From positions 868,001 through 932,000 of the forward strand of contig NZ_JACOPE010000001.1 of the NCBI RefSeq assembly GCF_014287355.1: 64,000 bases of DNA, given 5' to 3'. The notes under the pieces are model-generated. The model was not told the DNA's origin and did not search any database. It saw only the letters and a program-made list of their open reading frames with translations. A program made the translations under genes and the position numbers. Below are positions 32,937 through 41,702 of this stretch, piece by piece (the stretch's first letter is position 1; every line of letters starts with the position of its first letter). Source of the DNA: Ruminococcus hominis. GTDB taxonomy: Bacteria > Bacillota > Clostridia > Lachnospirales > Lachnospiraceae.

Positions 32937-34684
32937 TTCGTACTTTATTAAAAGAAGTAAAAGAGTATAAGGCAGCATCGATCGCGACACCAATTTTTAT
33001 GATTCTGGAAGTATTGTTTGAAACATTGATTCCATTTTTAATGGCGTCGATCATTGATAAAGGTGTTAATACCGGAGACATCAACCATATTTATAAGGTT
33101 GGTGGAATTATGATCGTTGCGGCAGCATTAGGTCTGGTTGCGGGAATGGCAGGAGGGCGTTATGGTGCGAAAGCTTCTACCGGATTTGCAAAGAATTTGA
33201 GAAATACGATGTTTGATCATATTCAGACATTTTCATTTGCAAATATCGATCATTTCAGCACAGCGGGATTGGTTACGCGTCTGACAACAGATGTGACAAA
33301 CGTACAAAATGCATATCAGATGGTTCTGCGTATGATGATGAGGGCACCGGCGAGTATGATCTGCGCCATGGTCATGGCATTTGCAATCAATGTAAGACTG
33401 GCAAGTATTTATCTTGTTGCTGTTATAATTCTGGGAATCATTTTATTTTTCATTATTCGCCATGCAACAGCTTATTTCCAGCAGGCATTTCCGAAATACG
33501 ATGCATTGAATGAATCTGTTCAGGAAAATGTATCTGCGATTCGTGTTGTAAAAGCATATGTAAGAGAAGAGCAGGAGACAAGCAAATTTCAGCGTGCGAG
33601 CAAAAATATTTATGACATTTTTGTAAAGGCAGAAAAGAACGTTGTGTGGAATGCTCCAATCATGATGTTTACGGTATATACCTGTATCATTCTGATTAGT
33701 TGGTTTGGAGCAAAAATGATAGTAGTTGATTCTCTGACGACAGGAGAATTGATGAGTCTTCTTGCATATTGTATGAATATTTTGATGAGTTTAATGATGT
33801 TGTCTATGGTGTTCGTTATGATTTCAATGAGTATGGCCAGCATGCGCCGTATCGCAGAAGTGTTAAATGAAACAACAGATATCCACAATCCGGAAAATCC
33901 GATTTACGAAGTTTCGGATGGAAGTATTGAATTTAAAAATGTAGATTTTTCTTACAAAAAAGACAGTGCAGAAAAAGTTTTGAAAAATATTAATCTGGAT
34001 ATTCATTCAGGTGAAACAATCGGAATCATCGGAGGAACCGGCAGTGCAAAAACGAGCCTTGTCAATTTGATCAGCCGTCTGTACGACGTGTCGGACGGAG
34101 AGATTCTGGTTGGCGGAAAAAATGTAAAAGAATACGATTTGGAAGTACTGAGAAATCAGGTTTCGGTTGTGCTTCAGAATAATGTATTATTTACCGGAAG
34201 TATTTTAGACAACCTTCGCTGGGGAAATAAAGAGGCTTCGGATGAGGAATGTATTCAGGCATGTAAATTGGCATGTGCCGATGAATTTATCGAGCGTTTC
34301 CCACAGAAATACAATACACATATTGAGCAAGGTGGAAATAACGTATCCGGTGGTCAGAAACAGAGACTTTGTATTGCAAGAGCATTGCTGAAAAAACCGA
34401 AGATATTAATTTTGGATGACAGTACGAGTGCTGTCGATACAGCGACAGATGCAAAGATACGTCGTGCATTTAGAGAGGAAATTCCGGATACAACAAAGCT
34501 TATCATTGCACAGCGTATCTCCAGTGTACAGGATGCAGATCGTATCATTGTTATGGATGAAGGCCAGATCAATGGATTTGGTACGCATGAAGAACTACTC
34601 AAGACAAATGAGATTTATCGCGAGGTATATGAATCACAGACACAAGGCGGCGGAGATTTTGACGAAAATGGAGGTGAAGCATAA
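32933..34684 (+). CDS. ABC multidrug exporter subunit with degenerate ATPase site
   Basis: The 583-aa half-transporter has six transmembrane helices. Its Walker A is GGTGSAKTS, with Ala where the family has Gly. Its Walker B is ILILDDSTSAVD, with Asp replacing the catalytic Glu, and the H-loop is AQRISS with Gln replacing His. These changes mark the non-hydrolysing site of heterodimeric exporters such as BmrC/TM287. The signature VSGGQKQR is near-normal. It overlaps the next gene by one base, its evident partner. Control by MarR suggests a drug or bile-type substrate, which is inferred only. Confidence 0.88.
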   Translation: MIRTLLKEVKEYKAASIATPIFMILEVLFETLIPFLMASIIDKGVNTGDINHIYKVGGIMIVAAALGLVAGMAGGRYGAKASTGFAKNLRNTMFDHIQTFSFANIDHFSTAGLVTRLTTDVTNVQNAYQMVLRMMMRAPASMICAMVMAFAINVRLASIYLVAVIILGIILFFIIRHATAYFQQAFPKYDALNESVQENVSAIRVVKAYVREEQETSKFQRASKNIYDIFVKAEKNVVWNAPIMMFTVYTCIILISWFGAKMIVVDSLTTGELMSLLAYCMNILMSLMMLSMVFVMISMSMASMRRIAEVLNETTDIHNPENPIYEVSDGSIEFKNVDFSYKKDSAEKVLKNINLDIHSGETIGIIGGTGSAKTSLVNLISRLYDVSDGEILVGGKNVKEYDLEVLRNQVSVVLQNNVLFTGSILDNLRWGNKEASDEECIQACKLACADEFIERFPQKYNTHIEQGGNNVSGGQKQRLCIARALLKKPKILILDDSTSAVDTATDAKIRRAFREEIPDTTKLIIAQRISSVQDADRIIVMDEGQINGFGTHEELLKTNEIYREVYESQTQGGGDFDENGGEA

Positions 34685-36579
34685 TGCCAAGAGCAATGGG
34701 AAAACCACAGAATAAAGTTAAAAATCCGGGGAAATTACTCATGCGATTGATGAATTACATTTTTCGGGATTATAAATTTCATTGTATTGCAGTATTCATT
34801 CTCATTTTTGTAGGTGTTATTGCAAATGTACAAGGAACGATGTTTACAAGAGATTTAATCGATAAATATATAACACCATTTCTTTTATCCAGCGATACAC
34901 CGAATTTTTCGCCACTCGCACATGCAATTGCAAGAGTTGCAGTATTTTATGGTATTGGAATTGTAGCAACATATGCATACAATCGTATTATGATAAATGT
35001 TACTCAGGGTATGATGATGAATATGCGAAATGAAATGTTTGAACATATGGAAAAGCTTCCTATCAAATATTTTGACACGCATGCACATGGCGATATTATG
35101 TCAATCTATACAAATGATATTGATACGTTGCGCCAGATGGTCAGTCAGAGTATCCCGCAGATTATCAATAGTGGATTTACAATCATCAGTGTATTTATCA
35201 GTATGTTGATTTTAAATATTCCATTGACGATTGTGACACTTATTATGGTTGCAATCATGATTTGGGGAACAAAGAAATCTGCCGGACAGAGTGGAAAATA
35301 TTTCCTGGAACAGCAGAGAAATCTTGGTAAAGTAAATGGATATATTGAAGAGATGATGAATGGTCAGAAGGTTGTAAAAGTATTCTGCCACGAAGAAGAA
35401 AGCAAAAAAGAATTTAAAGAATTAAATGAAGCTTTGTTTGTAAGTGCAGACCGTGCAAATACATTTGCCAACTTCCTTGGACCTATGAATGCACAAATCG
35501 GAAATATCAGTTACGTAATCTGTGCAATCGTCGGAGGAGCACTTGCATTAAATAGTGTCGGCGGATTTACGTTGGGAGGACTTGCAAGTTTCCTGACATT
35601 TAATAAGAGCTTTAGCATGCCGATCAACCAGGTCAGCCAGCAGATGAATGCGATTGTAATGGCACTTGCCGGTGCGGAACGTATCTTTACATTGCTGGAT
35701 GAGAAAGTGGAAGTAGATGATGGTTACGTTACATTAGTAAATGCAAAAGAGGAAAATGGAAAGCTTGTAGAGAGTGAAAAACGTACAGGACGCTGGGCTT
35801 GGAAGCATATTCATCAGGCAGATGGTTCCGTAGATTATATTGAACTTCAGGGAAATGTTGTCTTTGACGGAGTAGATTTCGGATACAATGATGATAAGAT
35901 TGTGCTTCACGATGTGAAATTATATGCGGAGCCGGGGCAGAAGATTGCGTTCGTTGGTTCTACAGGGGCAGGAAAAACAACCATTACAAACCTGATTAAC
36001 CGTTTCTATGATATTCAGGATGGCAAAATCCGATACGATGGAATCAACATCAACAAGATAAAAAAAGCAGACCTGCGTCATTCGCTTGGAATTGTATTGC
36101 AGGATACACATTTATTTACAGGAACAGTAAAAGAAAATATTCGTTTTGGAAAACTGGATGCCACAGATGAAGAAATCATTGCAGCAGCAAAACTTGCAAA
36201 TGCAGATGGATTCATCCGCAGACTTCCGGACGGATACGATACAATGATCACCGGCGATGGAGCAAACTTAAGTCAGGGACAAAGACAGCTCTTAGCAATC
36301 GCCAGAGCAGCTGTGGCAGATCCGCCGGTATTGATTTTGGATGAGGCGACAAGTTCAATTGATACACGTACAGAGCGTATCATTCAGGAAAGTATGGACA
36401 GATTGATGCATGGACGTACAACATTTGTTATTGCACATCGTCTGTCAACAGTCCGTAACTCGGATTGTATCATGGTTCTCGAACAAGGTAGAATTATTGA
36501 AAGAGGTACACATGATCAGTTGATTGAAGAGAAAGGGAAGTATTACCAGTTGTATACGGGAAATGCGATTTCGGCGTAG
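34684..36579 (+). CDS. ABC multidrug exporter subunit with canonical ATPase site
   Basis: The 631-aa partner has an extended N-terminus, six transmembrane helices, Walker A GSTGAGKTT, signature LSQGQRQL, Walker B VLILDEATSSID (catalytic Glu present) and H-loop IAHRLST. An insert of about 35 residues (VTLVNAKEENGKLVESEKRT region) precedes the nucleotide domain, as in BmrD-type subunits. ATG 34684 overlaps the previous stop. A MITE-like repeat starts 5 nt after its stop codon. Confidence 0.88.
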   Translation: MPRAMGKPQNKVKNPGKLLMRLMNYIFRDYKFHCIAVFILIFVGVIANVQGTMFTRDLIDKYITPFLLSSDTPNFSPLAHAIARVAVFYGIGIVATYAYNRIMINVTQGMMMNMRNEMFEHMEKLPIKYFDTHAHGDIMSIYTNDIDTLRQMVSQSIPQIINSGFTIISVFISMLILNIPLTIVTLIMVAIMIWGTKKSAGQSGKYFLEQQRNLGKVNGYIEEMMNGQKVVKVFCHEEESKKEFKELNEALFVSADRANTFANFLGPMNAQIGNISYVICAIVGGALALNSVGGFTLGGLASFLTFNKSFSMPINQVSQQMNAIVMALAGAERIFTLLDEKVEVDDGYVTLVNAKEENGKLVESEKRTGRWAWKHIHQADGSVDYIELQGNVVFDGVDFGYNDDKIVLHDVKLYAEPGQKIAFVGSTGAGKTTITNLINRFYDIQDGKIRYDGININKIKKADLRHSLGIVLQDTHLFTGTVKENIRFGKLDATDEEIIAAAKLANADGFIRRLPDGYDTMITGDGANLSQGQRQLLAIARAAVADPPVLILDEATSSIDTRTERIIQESMDRLMHGRTTFVIAHRLSTVRNSDCIMVLEQGRIIERGTHDQLIEEKGKYYQLYTGNAISA

Positions 36580-36583
36580 GGGC

Positions 36584-36860
36584 TATTTAGTTCACTGGGT
36601 GGCGATACGTTCCTATAAGAAACATTGGATATGAATTTCTGTTCAGACTCCGTCAGCGGGAAATACATAAAGGTCAGAATTATTACTAAAAACAGAGCTT
36701 AGAAACCAGCAACTCGGGCTACGCCCTCAAACAGCAAGTTTCTAAGCTTTAACGTAAAATTCTGGCCTTTTAGTATTTCCAATCGCTTCCTTTGTATTCG
36801 CAGAAATTCATATCCAATGTTTTCTTAAAGTACGTTATCGAATGCTTGATGAATTAAATA
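36584..36860. mobile_element. MITE-like long inverted repeat, copy B-I
   Basis: The ends TATTTAGTTCA and TGAATTAAATA are perfect complements except one base. Inside them CATTGGATATGAATTTCTG recurs inverted near the other end. The centre forms a long hairpin (CAGAGCTTAGAAAC with GTTTCTAAGCTTT, and AAAGGTCAGAATT with ATTCTGGCCTTT). It is non-coding, 277 bp long, and begins right after the ABC stop codon. Confidence 0.75.
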
Positions 36861-36889
36861 GTAGAACTTTACTGGACGAGTGTTGCGGA

Positions 36890-37290
36890 TATATCATTCT
36901 GATGGGGGGTATCTGCGATAATGGATTTGATGGAATTGAAGATGTGTAATTTCTGCAGGATGTATCTGCAAGTTATAGAAAGAGCAAGTTGAGGATGCAC
37001 AATTTCAATGAGAAGCATCCTCATGTTATCGAAAATGTGGGATGTAGATGCAAAATTTGCGAAGGCAGTATCCTCAAATCCAAGAAAAGGCAAGATGTAG
37101 ATGCAATTTAATATAGTAGACAGGCTGAAAAGCATCTGCAAGTTCAAAGAAAAGTAAGTTGCAGATACGTTGGTCCCCAAAATAGCATCTGCAATAGTGA
37201 ATATTAAAGTCTTGCAGATACATTGGTCTAAAAAAGAGCATCTGCAATGGCGAATAAACCGAGAATATAGATACATCAGATACCAGAAAA
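36890..37290. repeat. Array of hairpin repeats, copy B (inverted relative to A)
   Basis: About seven 37-nt units of the form GCATCTGCAA-N17-TTGCAGATAC are separated by roughly 16-nt spacers such as ATTGGTCTAAAAAAGA. One spacer is longer and contains the segment AGACAGGCTGAAAA that is also present in C. Copies B and C share units in the same order, but B has extra ones, which indicates gain or loss of whole units. Confidence 0.75.
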
Positions 37291-37331
37291 TTGAATCTAC
37301 TCATCCCTCCATCTATTTTAATTACGGTACA

Positions 37332-37427
37332 CCTCCAAGAAAGAAAAGACTATGCAATCCAGCGAATTGGAGTCGGGCTTGCCCGACGAAGTTGAGCAGG
37401 AGTGCATAGTCTTTTCTTTCTTGGAGG
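37332..37427. repeat. Large perfect hairpin closing composite repeat B
   Basis: A 25-bp perfect stem runs from CCTCCAAGAAAG...TATGCA to TGCATAGTC...CTTGGAGG. The loop holds an inner TCGGGC-TT-GCCCGA hairpin. Copy C has the same loop but a different outer stem that still pairs. No T-tract follows, so it is not a simple terminator, although it could stop transcription into the next gene. Confidence 0.75.
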
Positions 37428-37463
37428 TTGTCGAGAATTAAATACGTAAATAGCAACTTCCAC

Positions 37464-37517
37464 TTGACATTTGCAAAACACAGCGTTATTATGAACATAT
37501 GAACAAATGCTCATACG
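37464..37517 (+). promoter_or_regulatory. Promoter and ArsR-type operator of the second metal locus
   Basis: TTGACA is followed after 17 bp by TATTAT. The imperfect palindrome ATATGAACAAATGCTCATAC lies immediately downstream, in the place occupied by the operator of the first metal locus and of CadC/ZiaR-type promoters generally. Coordinates may be off by one base. Confidence 0.75.
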
Positions 37518-37540
37518 TTAAAAAGAAGGAGGACACACAA

Positions 37541-37900
37541 ATGGCGATACACGATGTAGAATGTTGTGAAGAATACCAGACTCATGAAGAATTATTAAAG
37601 CTTGTTCATGAGCAGATGCCGGATGAAGATGAGCTATATGATCTGGCAGAGTTGTTTAAGGTCTTTGGAGATTCAACAAGAATCAGAATTTTATTTGTGC
37701 TATTTGAAGCAGAAGTGTGTGTGTGTGACCTGGCAGAAGCATTGAATATGACGCAGTCAGCAATTTCACATCAGCTTCGAATTTTGAAACAGTCAAAATT
37801 AGTAACGAGCAGAAGAGATGGTAAGCAAGTGTTTTACTCACTGGCGGATGGTCATGTAAGAACGATCATTGCACAGGGGAGAGAACATATAGAAGAATAA
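37541..37900 (+). CDS. ArsR/SmtB-family metalloregulator (second copy)
   Basis: The 119-aa winged-helix repressor has an N-terminal Cys pair (ECCEEY, residues 8-9) and Cys60/Cys62 in EVCVCDLAEAL, again a CadC-like thiolate set. The HTH is MTQSAISHQLRILKQSKLV. ATG 37541 follows AAGGAGG; ATG 37499 lies inside the operator. It heads the operon with a free HMA protein and a P-type ATPase. It is similar to, but clearly diverged from, the regulator at 5144. Confidence 0.88.
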   Translation: MAIHDVECCEEYQTHEELLKLVHEQMPDEDELYDLAELFKVFGDSTRIRILFVLFEAEVCVCDLAEALNMTQSAISHQLRILKQSKLVTSRRDGKQVFYSLADGHVRTIIAQGREHIEE

Positions 37901-37920
37901 AAGAAAGGAAGTCAATTATT

Positions 37921-38139
37921 ATGAAGAAAAAATTCAAATTACAGGATCTGGATTGTGCAAACTGTGCAGCTAAAATGGAGGAAGCTATCAAAAAAATCGA
38001 TGGTGTGAATGATGCAAGTGTAAGCTTTATGATGCAAAAGATGACAATCGATGCAGATGATGCGAGATTTGATGAGATTGTAAAAGAAGCAGTTGCTATC
38101 TGTGCAAAAGTTGAGCCGGATTGTAAAGTGTTACTGTAA
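37921..38139 (+). CDS. Free-standing HMA metallochaperone domain
   Basis: The 72-aa ferredoxin-like HMA domain has the metal-binding loop DLDCANCAAKMEEAI. It corresponds to the N-terminal domain that is fused to the pump in the locus at 5559 but is a separate gene here. It should bind soft metal ions in the cytoplasm and pass them to the ATPase encoded 75 nt downstream. AAAGGAAGTC lies before the ATG. Confidence 0.85.
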   Translation: MKKKFKLQDLDCANCAAKMEEAIKKIDGVNDASVSFMMQKMTIDADDARFDEIVKEAVAICAKVEPDCKVLL

Positions 38140-38214
38140 TTATTCAGATTCTATGTTATAAAATCCAGTATAGTTGTGAATTAATAAAAGAAAAATCAGA
38201 TTTTAGGAGGAATT

Positions 38215-40074
38215 ATGACAAAGAAACAAAAAAAGATGTTATACCGAATCATCATAACATTTATTTTATTTTCAATATTGATGGTTACAGAGCATTTAGG
38301 AATGTTGGAAAAATTTAATACGATTGTATTATTTATCATTTATTTAATTCCTTATCTGGTTATTGGATATGATATTGTATGGAAGGCAGCCCGAAATATC
38401 AAAAATGGACAGATATTTGATGAGAACTTTTTAATGATGATTGCAACTTTCGGTGCTTTCGGAGTGCAGGAATATTCAGAAGCAGTAGCAGTTATGCTGT
38501 TCTATCAGGTAGGCGAATTATTTCAGGGATATGCGGTTGGTAAATCGCGCCAGTCTATTTCAGCCATGATGGACATTTGCCCGGAATATGCAAATGTGGA
38601 AGAAGATGGGAATCTTGTTCAGGTAGACCCGGATGATGTGGAAATCGGAACCGTGATCGTGATAAAGCCGGGTGAACGTATTCCACTGGATGGCGTTGTT
38701 GTAGAAGGTGAATCCATGATCGATACTGCGGCATTGACTGGTGAGTCTGTTCCTAGAAGGGCAGTTGCCGGTGATGAGATTATCAGTGGTTGTGTCAATG
38801 GAAGCGGTACGCTGAAAGTTCGTACGACAAAAGAATTTGATGATTCTACAGTTGCAAAGATTTTAGAGCTTGTTGAAAATGCAAGCAGTAAGAAATCGAA
38901 AACAGAAAATTTCATTACGAGATTTGCAAAATATTATACACCGGTTGTAACGATTGGTGCAGTTATTCTGGCGGTTTTGCCACCATTAATCCTCGGTGGA
39001 GGTTGGGGTGACTGGATTCAGAGGGCATGCATTTTCCTTGTTATCTCATGCCCATGTGCACTTGTTATTTCCGTACCGCTTGGATTTTTCGGTGGAATCG
39101 GAGCAGCATCTAAGATTGGTGTACTTGTAAAAGGAAGTAACTACTTAGAAGCTGTTGCGGAGATGACAACGATTGTATTTGACAAAACAGGTACATTGAC
39201 AAAAGGCGAATTCAAAGTATCCGAGTTGAAACCAGCCAATTGTACAGAAGCGGAATTGTTGGAGCTTGCGGCATTGGGAGAAGGGTATTCTACACATCCG
39301 ATTGCAAATTCTATCAAAGAAGCATATGCACAAAATATTGATATGAATCGTGTGTCAGATGCGGAAGAAGAAGCCGGACACGGTGTAAATGTTAAGATTG
39401 ACGGTCAGGAAGTGCTAATTGGTAACGAGAAACTGATGAAAACACATCAGATTGAATATGTGCCATGTGAGAGTGCAGGAACAATCGTATATGTTGCAAA
39501 AGCAGGAACATTTGCAGGAGCGATTGTAATTTCCGACACGATTAAAGAAGGTGCCAAAGAGGCAATTCATGATATGAAACAGGTCGGCGTAAAGAAATGT
39601 GTTATGTTGACAGGTGACCGTCAGGCAGCAGCACAGGCAGTTGCAGACGAATTGGCTTTGGATGAAGTTCACGCAGAACTGTTTCCGGGAGACAAAGTAT
39701 CGCAAGTCGAAACTTTGTTATCAAGTCAGGAAAACAAAGAAAAATTAGCATTTGTCGGAGATGGAATCAATGATGCACCGGTACTTTCCAGAGCAGATAT
39801 CGGTATTGCAATGGGAAGCATGGGTTCCGATGCAGCAATCGAAGCGGCAGATGTTGTATTGATGGATGATGATGTGAGAAAGATCGCATCGGTTGTAAAA
39901 ATTGCAAGAAAAACACTTAGGATTGTAAAACAGAACATTGTATTTGCACTTGCAGTCAAGGCATTGGTATTAATTCTGGGTGCACTTGGTATGGCAAATA
40001 TGTGGGAAGCTGTATTTGCAGATGTTGGAGTATCAGTCATTGCAATTTTAAATTCAATGAGAGCGTTGAAATGA
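38215..40074 (+). CDS. cadA: Heavy-metal P1B-type ATPase lacking the N-terminal HMA domain
   Basis: The 619-aa pump starts directly with membrane helices, then has TGES, SCPCALVISVP, DKTGTLTKGEF, the HP dipeptide in YSTHPIANS, and GDGINDAPVLSRAD. The sequence is closely related to the pump at 5559 but has no HMA domain, which is supplied in trans by the gene at 37921. TTTTAGGAGG precedes the ATG. Cd/Zn/Pb export is inferred from the CPC context and regulator. A REP-like palindrome begins within its stop codon region. Confidence 0.9.
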   Translation: MTKKQKKMLYRIIITFILFSILMVTEHLGMLEKFNTIVLFIIYLIPYLVIGYDIVWKAARNIKNGQIFDENFLMMIATFGAFGVQEYSEAVAVMLFYQVGELFQGYAVGKSRQSISAMMDICPEYANVEEDGNLVQVDPDDVEIGTVIVIKPGERIPLDGVVVEGESMIDTAALTGESVPRRAVAGDEIISGCVNGSGTLKVRTTKEFDDSTVAKILELVENASSKKSKTENFITRFAKYYTPVVTIGAVILAVLPPLILGGGWGDWIQRACIFLVISCPCALVISVPLGFFGGIGAASKIGVLVKGSNYLEAVAEMTTIVFDKTGTLTKGEFKVSELKPANCTEAELLELAALGEGYSTHPIANSIKEAYAQNIDMNRVSDAEEEAGHGVNVKIDGQEVLIGNEKLMKTHQIEYVPCESAGTIVYVAKAGTFAGAIVISDTIKEGAKEAIHDMKQVGVKKCVMLTGDRQAAAQAVADELALDEVHAELFPGDKVSQVETLLSSQENKEKLAFVGDGINDAPVLSRADIGIAMGSMGSDAAIEAADVVLMDDDVRKIASVVKIARKTLRIVKQNIVFALAVKALVLILGALGMANMWEAVFADVGVSVIAILNSMRALK

Positions 40075-40145
40075 ACCACAGGGACGGGGATGAATGGCTC
40101 TTTTGCGAGCAAAAGAGCCATTCATCCCCGTCCCTAACTGGTTCA
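40073..40145. repeat. REP-like GGGACGGGG palindrome, copy 1
   Basis: GAACCACAGGGACGGGGATG is followed by AATGGCTCTTTTGC, a 2-nt turn, and the complementary half ending CCCCGTCCCTAACTGGTTC. It fills the gap between two converging genes and could serve as a bidirectional terminator. Confidence 0.85.
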
Positions 40146-40152
40146 CTATTGG

Positions 40153-40404
40153 TTATTCTGGCACTACTGATGTGAAAAAATCTTCAATTGGAGTAGAGAG
40201 CACCTGGGATAAACCATACAATTCAATATCTGTTACAGTACGGCTCTGATCTTCAATACGTGAAATAGAACCACGACAAATATAGATTGCCAAAGTCTCT
40301 AATTTAGCGGACAATTCCTGCTGACTCATATTCTTTTCTTTACGCAATATTCGTACCTTTTTTCCAATTAAATTCTTGTGATTACTATCGATGATTCTAG
40401 CCAT
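40153..40404 (-). CDS. Small XRE-family HTH protein
   Basis: The 83-aa protein is a single HTH domain (NLIGKKVRILRKEKNMSQQE, then SRIEDQSRTVTDIELYGLSQVLSTPIEDFF). AGGAGG precedes the start on the minus strand. It is divergent from the WYL regulator, with shared upstream palindromes between them. It may control itself and the adjacent cassette. Confidence 0.82.
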   Translation of the reverse strand: MARIIDSNHKNLIGKKVRILRKEKNMSQQELSAKLETLAIYICRGSISRIEDQSRTVTDIELYGLSQVLSTPIEDFFTSVVPE

Positions 40405-40601
40405 AGATTAGCCTCCTTTGTCTTGTAATAAGACATCTTCAATGCTATACTATTTAATAAAATAGTATGTCCTGTGAGAGGACAAAATATGGATTTGAGA
40501 GACAAAATATGTCCAATAAAAAATGTCAAATTTATTGAAAATGACAGTATGTGTCCATGGCATCATATATACTAGAAGAAAAAGAGACAGGGAGAAAAAA
40601 T
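40405..40601. promoter_or_regulatory. Divergent regulatory region with palindrome and repeated ACAAAATATG boxes
   Basis: ATACTATTT-AATA-AAATAGTAT (40447-40468) is a perfect palindrome. ACAAAATATG occurs at 40482-40491 and again at 40502-40511, exactly 20 bp apart. TATGTCC/GGACA half sites surround both copies. Such helically phased repeats fit binding by the XRE or WYL protein. No promoter could be assigned confidently. Confidence 0.55.
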
Positions 40602-41552
40602 ATGGATAAATCATCGGATGCAAAATCGGAAAGAATACTATCAATCTATTCCAGATTACGACAAGGCAAAGTGATATATAAGGCAGAAGAGAGTCTGCAT
40701 TTTGATGTGGCACAAAGAACGATACAAAGAGATATTGCTGATATTCAATGTTTCTTAAATAACCAGAATTCAGAAACCGGAGAGATTCAAGAGATTGTGT
40801 TTGACAGACAATCAGGTGGATATCGACTGGAAACAAAGTTGCAGAATTGTCTGACAGGAAGTGAATTATTAGCGGTATGTAAAGTGCTATTGGAAAGTCG
40901 TTCACTTGTTAAAGAAGAAATGTTTCCAATTATCAATAAATTAATCAATACTTGTAGTGACGAGAAACAGAAGAAACTTGTAAAAGAGTATATAGGAAAT
41001 GAAATGCATCATTACATAGAGCTTCAACATCATGAAAAGCTATTGAATAAATTATGGATATTGGAAGGCTCGATAAAGAAACAGAGTTATATCGAGGTGG
41101 AGTATCAGCGAGTTAACAATAAGAAATTAGTGAAACGTAGATTGAAGCCGGTAGGAATTATGTTTTCAGAGTTTTATTTCTATTTAACGGCGTATATTGA
41201 GGATATCGATAAGGAGGAGCATTTTTCAAATCCGAATGATAGTTTCCCGACGATTTATAGGGTGGATAGGATTGAGAATATGCAGGTGTTGGATGAGCAT
41301 TTCATAGTGCCATATGCAGAGCGATTTGAGGAAGGTGAATTCAGAAAACGCGTTCAGTTCATGTATGGAGGCAGGTTGCAGAAAGTAAAATTGAAATGCA
41401 AACAAAGCATTGTAGAAGCAGTTTTAGATAGATTCCCAACTGCAGAGATCACGAAAAGAGAGGGGGAAGAGTGGGAAATAAAAGTGGAGGTGTTTGGAAA
41501 TGGGATTGATATGTGGCTGAAGGGGCAAGGTGATAAGGTGAAAATGTTATAA
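40602..41552 (+). CDS. WYL-domain transcriptional regulator
   Basis: The 316-aa protein has an N-terminal winged HTH (RILSIYSRLRQGKVIYKAEE, VAQRTIQRDIADIQCFL), a central WYL domain (about 150-235; SYIEVEYQRVNNKKLVKRRL and SEFYFYLTAYIED) and a C-terminal extension (VKLKCKQSIVEAVLDRFP). WYL regulators often silence phage-defence or stress genes until they bind a nucleic-acid or nucleotide ligand. It lies next to an uncharacterised three-gene cassette in the same direction, 150 nt downstream. That makes it the likely regulator of the cassette. Confidence 0.85.
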   Translation: MDKSSDAKSERILSIYSRLRQGKVIYKAEESLHFDVAQRTIQRDIADIQCFLNNQNSETGEIQEIVFDRQSGGYRLETKLQNCLTGSELLAVCKVLLESRSLVKEEMFPIINKLINTCSDEKQKKLVKEYIGNEMHHYIELQHHEKLLNKLWILEGSIKKQSYIEVEYQRVNNKKLVKRRLKPVGIMFSEFYFYLTAYIEDIDKEEHFSNPNDSFPTIYRVDRIENMQVLDEHFIVPYAERFEEGEFRKRVQFMYGGRLQKVKLKCKQSIVEAVLDRFPTAEITKREGEEWEIKVEVFGNGIDMWLKGQGDKVKML

Positions 41553-41702
41553 ATATGAGTGAGGAAAATTAATTTAAGAACTAAATAAGATTAATGAATT
41601 ATCAGTTAATGATAAGGAAAATAATATCTTAGTTTTTATAGGAATAAAGACTTTACAAACTATAAGGCATAATTAATACACAATGTTCAGGAGGATAATG
41701 TT

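Noticed and set aside
36890-37290. CRISPR array
   Set aside because: The units differ from one another along their whole length, pair internally, and keep the same 'spacers' between the three copies. No cas genes are present.
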